This document shows, piece after piece, positions 23,941-33,106 of a stretch of DNA of 34,209 bases. The position numbers and the translations under genes were made by a program. Positions within the stretch are counted from its first letter, which is position 1, and each line of letters begins with the position of its first letter. A model generated the notes under the pieces. The model saw only the letters and a program-made list of their open reading frames with translations, was not told the origin of the DNA and made no database searches. Source of the DNA: Desulfobacter curvatus DSM 3379 (GTDB lineage: Bacteria > Desulfobacterota > Desulfobacteria > Desulfobacterales > Desulfobacteraceae); assembly GCF_000373985.1 (NCBI RefSeq), contig NZ_KB893091.1, forward strand, positions 1 through 34,209, given 5' to 3'.

Positions 23941-26900
23941 TTAGTTCTCTTTGTGATAATGCTGGAGCGGCTTGACTGTTAAATTTTCTTTTTTCATGGC
24001 CTGGATAGCCAGGCTGATGGCCCGGGCCCCGTCCGTGGTCGTGGCATAGGGTATTTTATATTTAATGGCGGCCCTGCGAATTTCATAGCCGTCTCTTTGG
24101 GTCTGGCTGGACGCGCCTGTATTTAAAATAAGCTGGATTTCACCGTTTTTCACGGCATCCACTACATGGGGCCTGCCTGCGGATACTTTTTTCACAAATG
24201 TGGAGGGTATTTTGTTCTCTTCCAGGAATGTAACGGTTCCCCGGGTAGCCATGATGGTGAATCCCATGTCATGGAAAAGTTTAGCCACAGGCAGTGCCGC
24301 CTTTTTATCCTTGTCCTGGACAGATATAAATACAGTGCCTTCCTTGGGCAGTTTCTGTCCGGCAGCAAACTGGGATTTGGCCACAGCTGCACCAAGATCC
24401 TTGTCAATACCCATGACTTCGCCTGTGGATTTCATTTCAGGCCCAAGAACAGGATCCACCTTGGCAAAGCGGTCAAAAGGCATCACCGCTTCTTTAACAC
24501 AATAATAGGGCGGGATGACTTCTTTTGTTACGCCAAGTTCCTTAAGGGTTTTGCCCAGCATGACCTTGGTGGCAAGCTTTGCCAAAGGCACGCCGATGGC
24601 CTTGGAGACAAAGGGGATGGTCCGGGATGCCCTGGGATTAACCTCAATGATATATACCGTGTCATTCATAATCCCGAACTGGATGTTCATCAGACCCTTG
24701 ACATTCAGTTCTTTGGCAATGGCTTTGGCCGCATCCGACATTTCTTTGATATGGTGCGCTTCAATGGAATAGGGCGGTAGTACACAAGCGGAATCGCCGG
24801 AATGAATGCCGGCCTCTTCAATATGCTCCATCATTCCGCCGATGACGGTATCCTCACCGTCGGAAATGGCGTCCACATCCAGTTCAAAAGCTTCTTCCAG
24901 GAATTTGTCAATGAGTACGGGTTTGTCCGGAGATGCCTGGACCGCCAGTTCAAAATAGGATTCCAGATCCTTTTCATCATAGACGATTTTCATGGCCCGG
25001 CCGCCCAGAACAAAGGAGGGACGAACCATGACCGGGTATCCGATATCCCTGGCTACCTTTACGGCCTCTTCATAGGAATATGCAATGCCGTTATCCGGTT
25101 GGCGCAGGTCCAGTTTTTTAAGCATGGCCGCAAACAGATCCCGATCCTCAGCCCGGTCAATGCTTTCCGGACTTGTGCCGATGATGGGCACCCCTGCTTT
25201 TTGAAGGTCCGTGGCTAGGTTCAAAGGCGTCTGGCCGCCGAATTGGACAATCACCCCAAAGGGTTTTTCCTTTTCAACGATGTGAAGTACATCTTCCCTG
25301 GTCAACGGTTCAAAATAGAGCTTGTCCGAGGTGTCATAGTCCGTGGAGACCGTTTCCGGGTTGGAGTTGACCATGATGGATTCCACCCCTTCTTCCCTTA
25401 ACGCAAAGGAGGCATGAACGCAGCAGTAGTCAAATTCAATGCCCTGGCCGATGCGGTTGGGACCTCCACCTAAAATGATTACCTTTTTCTTGTCCGCCAC
25501 CCGGGCCTCGCATTCGCTTTCATAGGTGGAGTAATAGTAAGGGGTAACCGCCCTGAATTCTGCCGCACAGGTATCCACCAGTTTATATACCGGAACAATG
25601 CCTAAGTCTTTTCGTTTCTGTTCGATCTGCTTGTCTGTCAATCCCCCGGACAGATAGGCCAACTGCATGTCGGAGAATCCGTATTTTTTTGCCTTTTCAA
25701 ACAGATCTTTGGGCAGGTTCATACCGGCCAGTTTCAACTGTTTTTCAAGGTCCACAATCTGTTTCATCTGGTAGAGAAACCAGGGATCAATGGCAGTCAG
25801 CTCATGGATCATGGTGATGGGCATGCCGTGTTCAATGGCGTATTTAATGTAAAAAATCCGTTGGGAATTTGGGGTGGACAATTTGTATTCCAGATCCGTA
25901 CCTGCCACTGATCCGGGTTCAGGATCTTTTCCGTCACCACCAAAACCGGCTCTACCGATTTCAAGTGACCGTATACCTTTTTGAAGTGCTTCCTTAAATG
26001 TTCTGCCGATGGACATGGTTTCACCCACGGATTTCATGGCCGTAGTGAGTATGTCGTCGGTTTCGGGAAATTTTTCAAAGGTCCAGCGCGGAATTTTCAC
26101 CACACAATAATCAATGGAAGGTTCAAAGCAGGCCATGGTTTCGCCGGTGATATCATTGGGGATTTCATCCAGGGTATACCCCACCGCAAGCTTGGCTGCA
26201 ATTTTGGCAATGGGAAAGCCCGTGGCCTTGGAGGCTAAGGCGGAAGATCTGGATACCCGGGGGTTCATCTCAACCACGATAATTTCCCCGTTGTCCGGGT
26301 TCACGGCAAATTGAACATTGGAACCGCCCGTGTCCACACCGATTTCCCTGATGATGGCAATGGAGGCATCCCGCAGGGCCTGGTATTCTTTGTCAGACAA
26401 GGTCTGGGCCGGGGCCACGGTAATGGAATCACCTGTATGAACCCCCATGGCATCAACGTTTTCAATAGAGCAGATGATTACCACATTGTCCGCGTGATCC
26501 CGCATCACCTCAAGCTCAAATTCCTTCCATCCCAGAACAGACTCCTCAAGCATCACCTGGGTGATCAGGGAAGCGTCAAGTCCGGCCTTGGAAAGGTTTG
26601 CAAGCTCTTCCATATTATAAGCCACACCGCCCCCGGTTCCGCCAAGGGTAAAACTTGGCCGGACAATAATGGGAAATCCGATGCGCTGGGCCGTCTCTTC
26701 CACCTCCTGCATATTGGTGGCAAACCCGGATTTGGGAATTCTCAAACCGATCTTATTCATGGCATCCCGGAACAGTTCCCGGTCTTCTGCCTTGTTGATG
26801 GCGTCAATGGATGCACCGATCAGTTCAATATTATATTTTTCAAATATCCCTGTTTTGGCTGCATCAATGGTGGTGTTAAGCGCAGTCTGCCCCCCAAGGG

Positions 26901-27165
26901 TCGGCAGCACGGCATCGGGCCGCTCAATTTCAATCACCTTGCACAGGGTTTCAGCGGTTACCGGTTCAACATATACCCGGTCGGCTGTTTCAGGGTCGGT
27001 CATGATGGTGGCCGGATTAGAGTTGATCAGGACTACTTCAAATCCTTCTTCCTTCAAGGCCTTGCAGGCCTGGGTGCCGGAATAGTCAAACTCGCATGCC
27101 TGGCTGATGATGATCGGGCCGGCACCAATGATCAGAATTTTATGGATGTCGTTACGCTTTGGCAT
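23941..27165 (-). CDS. carB: carbamoyl-phosphate synthase large subunit
   Basis: A 1074-aa subunit that makes carbamoyl phosphate from bicarbonate, ammonia (channelled from CarA) and two ATP, for pyrimidines and arginine. Two homologous ATP-grasp halves are seen: the first ~1-400 (IIGAGPIIISQACEFDYSGTQACKAL; RPSFTLGGTGGGVAYN near 170; EMNPRVSRSSALASKATG near 300), the second ~550-930 (ILGGGPNRIGQGIEFDYCC; RPSFVLGGRAMKIVYD; EVNPRASRTIPFVSKAIG). The C-terminal MGS-like regulatory domain is ~935-1074, ending TLTVKPLQHYHKEN-like. Full length. Its start overlaps the end of carA by 14 bp, a tight coupling. Confidence 0.98.
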   Translation of the reverse strand: MPKRNDIHKILIIGAGPIIISQACEFDYSGTQACKALKEEGFEVVLINSNPATIMTDPETADRVYVEPVTAETLCKVIEIERPDAVLPTLGGQTALNTTIDAAKTGIFEKYNIELIGASIDAINKAEDRELFRDAMNKIGLRIPKSGFATNMQEVEETAQRIGFPIIVRPSFTLGGTGGGVAYNMEELANLSKAGLDASLITQVMLEESVLGWKEFELEVMRDHADNVVIICSIENVDAMGVHTGDSITVAPAQTLSDKEYQALRDASIAIIREIGVDTGGSNVQFAVNPDNGEIIVVEMNPRVSRSSALASKATGFPIAKIAAKLAVGYTLDEIPNDITGETMACFEPSIDYCVVKIPRWTFEKFPETDDILTTAMKSVGETMSIGRTFKEALQKGIRSLEIGRAGFGGDGKDPEPGSVAGTDLEYKLSTPNSQRIFYIKYAIEHGMPITMIHELTAIDPWFLYQMKQIVDLEKQLKLAGMNLPKDLFEKAKKYGFSDMQLAYLSGGLTDKQIEQKRKDLGIVPVYKLVDTCAAEFRAVTPYYYSTYESECEARVADKKKVIILGGGPNRIGQGIEFDYCCVHASFALREEGVESIMVNSNPETVSTDYDTSDKLYFEPLTREDVLHIVEKEKPFGVIVQFGGQTPLNLATDLQKAGVPIIGTSPESIDRAEDRDLFAAMLKKLDLRQPDNGIAYSYEEAVKVARDIGYPVMVRPSFVLGGRAMKIVYDEKDLESYFELAVQASPDKPVLIDKFLEEAFELDVDAISDGEDTVIGGMMEHIEEAGIHSGDSACVLPPYSIEAHHIKEMSDAAKAIAKELNVKGLMNIQFGIMNDTVYIIEVNPRASRTIPFVSKAIGVPLAKLATKVMLGKTLKELGVTKEVIPPYYCVKEAVMPFDRFAKVDPVLGPEMKSTGEVMGIDKDLGAAVAKSQFAAGQKLPKEGTVFISVQDKDKKAALPVAKLFHDMGFTIMATRGTVTFLEENKIPSTFVKKVSAGRPHVVDAVKNGEIQLILNTGASSQTQRDGYEIRRAAIKYKIPYATTTDGARAISLAIQAMKKENLTVKPLQHYHKEN

Positions 27166-28294
27166 TTTCCATCACTTTTGCAAACTGGTTAAAAAGATAG
27201 GCCGCATCATGGGGACCTGGGGAGGCTTCGGGGTGGTACTGGACTGCAAACGCCCGGATGGCATCGTTCTTAAGCCCTTCCAGGGAGTCTTCGTTCAGGT
27301 TGATGTGAGTCAGGTGGCACTTGTTTTTGTCAAGGGTATTCAGATCCACAGCAAACCCGTGGTTTTGGGAGGTGATCTCAACTTTGCCGGTATCCATATT
27401 CTTCACCGGCTGATTGCCGCCCCTGTGGCCGAATTTAATCTTCATGGTTTTACCGCCCATGGCAAGACCGAGAAGCTGCATGCCAAGGCAAATCCCAAAA
27501 ACTGGATAGTGTTCAAGAAGTTCGCGTATGGTTGCTACGATAGAGGTCAAAGGTTCCGGGTCGCCGGGGCCGTTGGACAGGAAAATACCGTCCGGGTTCA
27601 GTTGTTTTATGATCTGGGCAGCGGTTTTTGCCGGAACCACCAGCACTTCACACCCTGCGTTTTCAAGGCAGCGGATAATATTATATTTTATGCCGAAATC
27701 CAGGGCCACCACAGAATGTTTTTTACCTTTGTGGCGCCATATAAAGGGGTCTTCAAGGCTTTGGGCATCCACATAATCCGGGTTGTTGTCTTTCCAGAAA
27801 TAGGGTTTTTGGGTTGTGACGTATTCAACCAGGTTCGATCCTTCCATGGAAGGAATCTGCTTGGCCCGTGCCACAAGGGATTCAGGGTCCAGGTCCGTGG
27901 TGGATATCATGGCTCTCATGGCACCGGATTTTCGGATATGCCGGGTCAGGGCACGGGTATCCAGGTCCTCAATGCCCAGGACATGGGATTTTATCAGATA
28001 GTCGGCAAGGGTTCCCTTTGATCTGAAATTACTTGGAAACTCCTGGTATTCTTTGACAATGAAGGCTGCCACATGAATACGGTCTGATTCAACATCTTCC
28101 GGACACACGCCGTAGTTGCCTATGAGCGGATAGGTCATGGTGACCATCTGCCCGTAATAGGACGGGTCGGTCAAAATTTCCTGGTAACCGGTCATGCTGG
28201 TGTTGAACACCACCTCTCCCTGGGCTTCCCCCGGCCCTGTAAAACTTCTGCAGGAAAATGTTCTTCCATCTTCCAGGGCTAACAATGCTTTCAT
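27152..28294 (-). CDS. carA: carbamoyl-phosphate synthase small (glutaminase) subunit
   Basis: A 380-aa glutamine amidotransferase subunit that supplies ammonia to CarB. N-terminal CarA domain ~1-150 (ALLALEDGRTFSCRSFTG; FNTSMTGYQEILTDPSY; GNYGVCPEDVES). The class I GATase domain starts ~190: LSNGPGDPEPL, then VFGICLGMQLLGLA with the nucleophile cysteine, and QYHPEASPGPHDA with the His/Glu dyad. Length is standard. The ATG has only a distant AGGT, so initiation may be weak or controlled. It is the first gene of the carA-carB-purF-radical SAM-acyl-CoA synthetase series; its leader holds a small hairpin followed by T5. Confidence 0.97.
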   Translation of the reverse strand: MKALLALEDGRTFSCRSFTGPGEAQGEVVFNTSMTGYQEILTDPSYYGQMVTMTYPLIGNYGVCPEDVESDRIHVAAFIVKEYQEFPSNFRSKGTLADYLIKSHVLGIEDLDTRALTRHIRKSGAMRAMISTTDLDPESLVARAKQIPSMEGSNLVEYVTTQKPYFWKDNNPDYVDAQSLEDPFIWRHKGKKHSVVALDFGIKYNIIRCLENAGCEVLVVPAKTAAQIIKQLNPDGIFLSNGPGDPEPLTSIVATIRELLEHYPVFGICLGMQLLGLAMGGKTMKIKFGHRGGNQPVKNMDTGKVEITSQNHGFAVDLNTLDKNKCHLTHINLNEDSLEGLKNDAIRAFAVQYHPEASPGPHDAAYLFNQFAKVMENAKA

Positions 28295-28327
28295 ATAGAT
28301 TAATACCTGTCCCTTAAAATATTATGT

Positions 28328-28390
28328 AAAAAGCGTTCCGTAATCTATTTGGAACCTGTTTAAATATCATGAAAAAGCTTTAATTTTCAA
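28328..28390 (-). promoter_or_regulatory. candidate carA promoter and leader hairpin
   Basis: On the minus strand TTGAAA (28390-28385) and TATTTA (28366-28361) are spaced 18 bp. Downstream lies GTTCC-11 nt-GGAAC (28355-28335) followed by GC and T5 (28332-28328), which resembles a small intrinsic terminator or attenuator before carA. The stem is only 5 bp. The divergent gene at 28476 shares this intergenic region. Confidence 0.35.
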
Positions 28391-28475
28391 GTCCCGGGGT
28401 TTATACAAAATAAATATAGCCGGTTTTTATGGCCTGAACTCCAGTTATTTACATAAAACAATTAAGTGAGGCATC

Positions 28476-30101
28476 ATGAATAATCAACAAAAGATTGTCA
28501 GCCTGTTTCCCGCAGAATCCAATATCCCGGAAGAGTTTCGGATTCCAGAGCCCCTGGAACAGAGGGAATTTCTGGTTAATGGCGAGATTCATCACTGGGA
28601 CGGTCCGGTGCAGGATGTGTTTTCGCCCGTATGCCTAGCAGTGGACGGTGGTTTAAAAAAGAAGCGCATAGGCAGTTATCCGTTGCTTACGGAAAAGGAG
28701 GCTCTGGACGCTTTGGATGCGGCCGGCCGGGCCTATGACAGCGGCCGGGGCCACTGGCCGACTCTGGCTGTGGAAGACCGCATCCGTCATCTGGAAGCGT
28801 TTGCCTACCGCATGAAGGAAAAGCGCGGGGAAGTCGTTCGCCTTCTTATGTGGGAAATCGGCAAGAACTTTCGGGATGCCTGCAACGAGTTTGACCGCAC
28901 CCTGGATTATATCCTCGGTACCATTGACGCGCTCAAGGATCTGGACCGGGCCGGATCGCGGTTCGACATCACCCAGGGGGTGGCAGCCCAGATCCGCCGC
29001 GCGCCTCTGGGAGTGGTCCTGTGCATGGGGCCTTTTAACTATCCTTTGAACGAAACCTTTACCACCCTGATTCCGGCCCTGATCATGGGCAATACCGTCA
29101 TCTTCAAACCGCCCAAGCTCGGCGTTCTGCTGCACCGTCCCCTGCTTGAGGCATTTCAGAGCGCCTTTCCGCCGGGGGTCGTCAATACCGTATACGGCAG
29201 GGGTGCCATGGTTACAGGTCCGCTTATGGAATCGGGCCGCATTGATGTGCTGGCCTTTATCGGCACCAGCCGGGTCGGCGATCGCCTCAAGAAGCAGCAT
29301 CCCCGTCCCCACCGCCTGCGCTGTGTGCTGGGGCTGGAAGCTAAAAACCCGGCCATTATTTTGCCGGATGCAAAACTCGATGTGGCGGTTAAGGAGTGCC
29401 TTCTGGGAGCCCTGTCATTCAACGGTCAGCGCTGTACGGCCCTGAAACTTCTGTTTGTGCATGAATCCATTGCCGAGACGTTTCTGGACATGCTCTGCCA
29501 GGAGGTGGAAAAGCTTGAACCGGGCCTGCCCTGGCAAAACGGGGTGGGGATCACCCCCCTGCCCGAGGAGAACAAAACCGCCTATCTGCAAGAGCTTATC
29601 AATGATGCGCAGCAGGGGGGGGCGGCTATCCGCAATGAAAGCGGGGGCCTGGTCAATCAGACCTTCATGTTTCCAGCTGTGCTCTATCCGGTCGCCCCGC
29701 AGATGCGCGTTTTTAAGGAGGAGCAGTTCGGCCCAGTGATTCCAGTGGTTCCCTATAAATCTATTGAAGAACCCCTGGGGTATGTGACGGATTCGGATTA
29801 CGGCCAGCAGATCAGCATCTTCGGCACCGACCCCGATCATATCGCCGAACTCATCGACCCCCTGGTGAATCAGGTCTGCCGGGTCAACATCAACAGCCAG
29901 TGTCAGCGGGGACCGGATACCTTCCCCTTTACCGGGCGTAAAAATTCAGCTGAAGGCACCCTGTCCATGTCCGACGCCCTCCGGGTTTTTTCCATCCGCA
30001 CCCTGGTGGCCGGAAAACTCAATGATATCAACAAGGACATCATCTCAACCATTACGCGTGAGCGCAAATCCCGCTTTTTATCTACGAATTTTCTTTTGTG
30101 A
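28476..30101 (+). CDS. aldehyde dehydrogenase, GapN-like (non-phosphorylating GAPDH type)
   Basis: A 541-aa NAD(P)-dependent aldehyde dehydrogenase. Cofactor-domain motifs seen are GVVLCMGPFNYPLNETFTTLIPALIMGNTVIFKPPK (shown in part) and FIGTSRVG; the general base is Glu288 (GLEAKNP) and the catalytic Cys320 is in GQRCTALK. The 'GQRCTALK' wording and the NYPLNE segment are typical of the GapN branch, which oxidises glyceraldehyde 3-phosphate directly to 3-phosphoglycerate with NADP. The ~50-residue N-terminal arm and C-terminal tail are longer than minimal ALDHs. GTGAGG precedes ATG. Divergent from carA. Base composition is visibly GC-richer than the upstream genes, which suggests transfer. 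Substrate assignment is by family likeness only. Confidence 0.85.
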   Translation: MNNQQKIVSLFPAESNIPEEFRIPEPLEQREFLVNGEIHHWDGPVQDVFSPVCLAVDGGLKKKRIGSYPLLTEKEALDALDAAGRAYDSGRGHWPTLAVEDRIRHLEAFAYRMKEKRGEVVRLLMWEIGKNFRDACNEFDRTLDYILGTIDALKDLDRAGSRFDITQGVAAQIRRAPLGVVLCMGPFNYPLNETFTTLIPALIMGNTVIFKPPKLGVLLHRPLLEAFQSAFPPGVVNTVYGRGAMVTGPLMESGRIDVLAFIGTSRVGDRLKKQHPRPHRLRCVLGLEAKNPAIILPDAKLDVAVKECLLGALSFNGQRCTALKLLFVHESIAETFLDMLCQEVEKLEPGLPWQNGVGITPLPEENKTAYLQELINDAQQGGAAIRNESGGLVNQTFMFPAVLYPVAPQMRVFKEEQFGPVIPVVPYKSIEEPLGYVTDSDYGQQISIFGTDPDHIAELIDPLVNQVCRVNINSQCQRGPDTFPFTGRKNSAEGTLSMSDALRVFSIRTLVAGKLNDINKDIISTITRERKSRFLSTNFLL

Positions 30102-30282
30102 ACCGTTGATTCGCGGCGCTTGCGTCCAAAGGATAGGAACTTGTTTTTTGTCAACATGAAAATAATAACTGCCTTTGCAAGGGAAAATCCGTAGTGCTTC
30201 CAGGAGAACACCCCCTGGGAAAAGATTCTAACAGACGCGTTGACACCCTTGTCTCCGGCCTTGAAAAGCAAAGCGGTAAGCC

Positions 30283-32841
30283 ATGAAAAACACGATAAAG
30301 TCCTTACTGGGTTTGACTCTCAGCCTGGCACTGTTCGCAGGCGCAGCCTTTCTGATGCACCGGGAGCTTTCTGTGTATCATTTCAAAGACGTGATTGCCA
30401 CCCTTCGGAGTATTCCCCTGGGAATCCGGGTTTCCGTATTTTTTTTAACCGTTATTAGTTACGGTGTTTTGACGGGCTATGATACCCTTGGACTGAAGCA
30501 TATTCATAAAAAAGTGCCCTACCCTAAAATCGCTTTGGCCTCCTTCACCGGTTATGCCTTCAGCAACAACATCGGGTTGTCAATGATCGCAGGCGCTTCG
30601 GTTCGCTACAGGCTGTATTCGGCATGGGGACTTTCAAGTTTCGATATCGCAAAGGTGATCGGGTTCTGTGCCGTTACCACATGGTTGGGTTTTTCGTTTT
30701 TGAACGGTCTGGCCCTTGTGGTGAATCCCGGACTTCTGGGTGCCGCCGTTCACGTAAGTCCCTGGTTGATTCGGGTTCTTGGCCTGTGCCTGATCACGAT
30801 CGTCTCAGCGTACCTGGCCTTTTCCCTAGGGGGAAAGAAAGTGTTTTCTTTCAGGGGGCATGAAATCCGCGTCCCTGACCGTTTTATCGCCTTTTCTCAG
30901 ATCGTGCTGGGTGTTTTGGACTGGACCCTGGCCGGCATGGTTCTCTATCTGCTGCTCTCACATTTTGGCGATCTGTCCCTTCCGGGATTCCTGACGGTTT
31001 TCCTGGTTTCACAATTGGTGGCGCTTTTCAGCCAGGTGCCGGGAGGACTGGGTGTGTTCGAATCCCTCATGGTCCTGTCCCTGTCTGCACAGATTCCGGC
31101 TCCGCATATCCTGGGCGCTTTGATTGCTTTTCGGGTGATTTATTACTGGATTCCCCTGGGAATTGCAGCGCTTCTTCTTGGAGGACAGGAGCTGCTCCGC
31201 GGAAAAAAACACACCACAAAACTGATGGCTCTGTTCGATCGCTGGGTCTCCCCCATAATACCCAGTGTATTCGGCTTCACTGTGCTTATCGGGGGAGCCA
31301 TCCTGCTTTTTTCCGGGGCAACGCCTGCTCTGGGGTCGCGCGTTGAGCAATTGAAGGCGTTTTTTTCCCTGCCTTTCATCGAAGTTTCCCATTTCCTGGG
31401 AAGTATCGCCGGCATGGGGCTTCTTCTGCTTGGCCGGGGCCTTCAGCGGCGTCTTGACGCAGCCTACATGCTGAGTGTCATTTTGCTTTTTCTGGGCATC
31501 GCGGCCTCCCTGGTCAAAGGCTTTGATTATGAAGAAGCCGCCGCACTCACTGTAATACTGGCAGCCCTGTTGCCCAGCCGCAGGCATTTTTACAGAAAAG
31601 CATCCCTATTCAGCCAAAAATTCAGCCCGGGATGGACCACAGCCCTCCTGATTATCCTTATGTCGTCTACCTGGTTGGGATTTTATGCCTACCGCCATGT
31701 GGAGTATGCAGACGCCCTTTGGTGGCAGTTTACCTTTAAAGGAAATGCGGCCCGTTTCATGCGGGCCACCCTGGGCGTGTCGGTCATGGGGCTGTTTTTT
31801 GCGCTGGCCCGTCTAATGAGACCCGGCGTTCCCAATGCCCGGTTTCCCAATGACGACGAATTAAAAAACGACATCCTGCCCATCGTGCGCCGATCGGAAA
31901 GCGCCACGGCCAACCTGGCCCTTCTGGGCGACAAGCGGATTAATATGAACCAGAACAAAGACGCCTTTATCATGTATGGAATTGAAGGGAAAAGCTGGGT
32001 GTCCATGGGTGATCCCGTGGGGCCGGTGGCGACGTGGCCTGACCTGATCTGGCGGTTCCGTGAGTTGGCTGATCAGGCCGGAGGATGGCCTGTGTTTTAT
32101 CAGATAAGCCATGAAAGGCTCCATATTTACCTGGATATGGGATTTACCATGGTCAAGCTCGGTGAGGAGGCCCGGGTTCCCCTTGAAACCTTCACCATCG
32201 GCGGTCATGCACGGAAAAACCTGAGAAGCTGCAAAAATAAATTTGAAAAAACAGGATACGTGTTCTCTGTTCTTGAACCGGAGCAGGTCTATCTTCGCAT
32301 GGAAGAGCTCAAGGCCGTTTCCGATGCCTGGATTGAAAAAAAAAGCGGCCGGGAAAAAGGATTTTCCCTGGGTTTTTTCAGTCCGGAGTATCTGTCCATG
32401 AACCCCGTGGCCGTCGTGGAAAAGGACGGCAAGATCGAAGCCTTTGCCAATCTCTGGCAAAGTGCCGGAAAGCACGAACTCTCCGTGGATCTCATGCGGT
32501 TCACACCCGGTTCGCCCAACGGTATCATGGATTACCTGTTCACGGCGATTATACTCTGGAGCAAGGAAGCCGGTTATGCCTGGTTCAATCTGGGCATGGC
32601 ACCTTTTTCCGGGATTGAGGCCTCCCATGTGGCACCGTTCTGGAACAGGCTGGGTGCCTTTGTGTTCAACCATGGAGAGACGGTATACAATTTCCATGGC
32701 TTGCGGCAATACAAGGAAAAATTCGACCCGGTCTGGTCGCCACGCTACCTTGCCGCACCGGGAGGGTTGGCTATGCCGGTGGTCTTTACCAATCTTGCGT
32801 CACTGATTTCAGGCGGTGTCAAAGGATTGCTTTTGCACTAA
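30283..32841 (+). CDS. mprF: MprF: phosphatidylglycerol lysyl/alanyl-transferase with flippase domain
   Basis: An 852-aa bifunctional membrane protein that transfers an amino acid from aminoacyl-tRNA to phosphatidylglycerol and flips the product, lowering surface negative charge and giving resistance to cationic peptides. Residues ~1-500 hold many membrane spans (first ~8-26), with conserved flippase wording YAFSNNIGLSMIAGASVRYRLY and SQVPGGLGVFESLMV. The cytoplasmic DUF2156 (GNAT-like) synthase domain spans ~515-830: SWVSMGDPVG, FYQISHERLHIYLDMGF, ARKNLRSCKNKFE, DLMRFTPGSPNGIMDYLF and FNLGMAPFSG. Amino-acid specificity cannot be read. The ribosome site is weak. The stop codon is the first triplet of hairpin repeat E. 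Same GC-rich segment as the preceding gene. Confidence 0.94.
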   Translation: MKNTIKSLLGLTLSLALFAGAAFLMHRELSVYHFKDVIATLRSIPLGIRVSVFFLTVISYGVLTGYDTLGLKHIHKKVPYPKIALASFTGYAFSNNIGLSMIAGASVRYRLYSAWGLSSFDIAKVIGFCAVTTWLGFSFLNGLALVVNPGLLGAAVHVSPWLIRVLGLCLITIVSAYLAFSLGGKKVFSFRGHEIRVPDRFIAFSQIVLGVLDWTLAGMVLYLLLSHFGDLSLPGFLTVFLVSQLVALFSQVPGGLGVFESLMVLSLSAQIPAPHILGALIAFRVIYYWIPLGIAALLLGGQELLRGKKHTTKLMALFDRWVSPIIPSVFGFTVLIGGAILLFSGATPALGSRVEQLKAFFSLPFIEVSHFLGSIAGMGLLLLGRGLQRRLDAAYMLSVILLFLGIAASLVKGFDYEEAAALTVILAALLPSRRHFYRKASLFSQKFSPGWTTALLIILMSSTWLGFYAYRHVEYADALWWQFTFKGNAARFMRATLGVSVMGLFFALARLMRPGVPNARFPNDDELKNDILPIVRRSESATANLALLGDKRINMNQNKDAFIMYGIEGKSWVSMGDPVGPVATWPDLIWRFRELADQAGGWPVFYQISHERLHIYLDMGFTMVKLGEEARVPLETFTIGGHARKNLRSCKNKFEKTGYVFSVLEPEQVYLRMEELKAVSDAWIEKKSGREKGFSLGFFSPEYLSMNPVAVVEKDGKIEAFANLWQSAGKHELSVDLMRFTPGSPNGIMDYLFTAIILWSKEAGYAWFNLGMAPFSGIEASHVAPFWNRLGAFVFNHGETVYNFHGLRQYKEKFDPVWSPRYLAAPGGLAMPVVFTNLASLISGGVKGLLLH

Positions 32842-32886
32842 CGGCCATGGGCCGACCTGGTCTATCAGTACCCAGACCAACCCACG
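32839..32886 (+). repeat. two-hairpin intergenic element, truncated copy E
   Basis: Starts TAACGGCCATGGGCCGACC, with its TAA serving as the mprF stop codon. Only hairpin 1 remains (TGGG/CCCA outer, CTGG..CCAG inner around TCTATCAGTAC). The linker is altered (CACGACAAAA) and hairpin 2 is missing or replaced after GAAAG. It shows that the element also occurs in the GC-rich segment. Confidence 0.75.
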
Positions 32887-32893
32887 ACAAAAC

Positions 32894-33055
32894 ATGAAAG
32901 TAATTTACCAATGGCTTGATTATGGAAAACCAGGCTCCCCTGACAGCGAAGGAACGATATTGGGTTTAATTTTCCATAATTATCGAACGGCCCTCACCAT
33001 CCTTAATCCTGTTGTCTCTACAACGACTTTCAGCTATGTTATCAGTGAGGTATGA
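32894..33055 (+). CDS. small hypothetical protein, 53 aa
   Basis: ATG at 32894 reads 53 codons to TGA at 33053. The peptide (KVIYQWLDYGKPGSPDSEG, then IFHNYRTALTILN) has no recognised family, no signal peptide and no clear ribosome site; its first codons overlap the area where repeat E loses its second hairpin. It may be a real small gene or chance. A longer in-frame reading from 32816 overlaps mprF and is not favoured. Confidence 0.3.
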   Translation: MKVIYQWLDYGKPGSPDSEGTILGLIFHNYRTALTILNPVVSTTTFSYVISEV

Positions 33056-33106
33056 GTGACGTGTGGTCATGGGTGAAACAGGGTTACAGAAATAAAGGAA
33101 GTTGTT

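Noticed and set aside
30194..30219. Hairpin after the GapN-like gene as terminator
   Set aside because: The stem is short with a bulge and no T-run follows.
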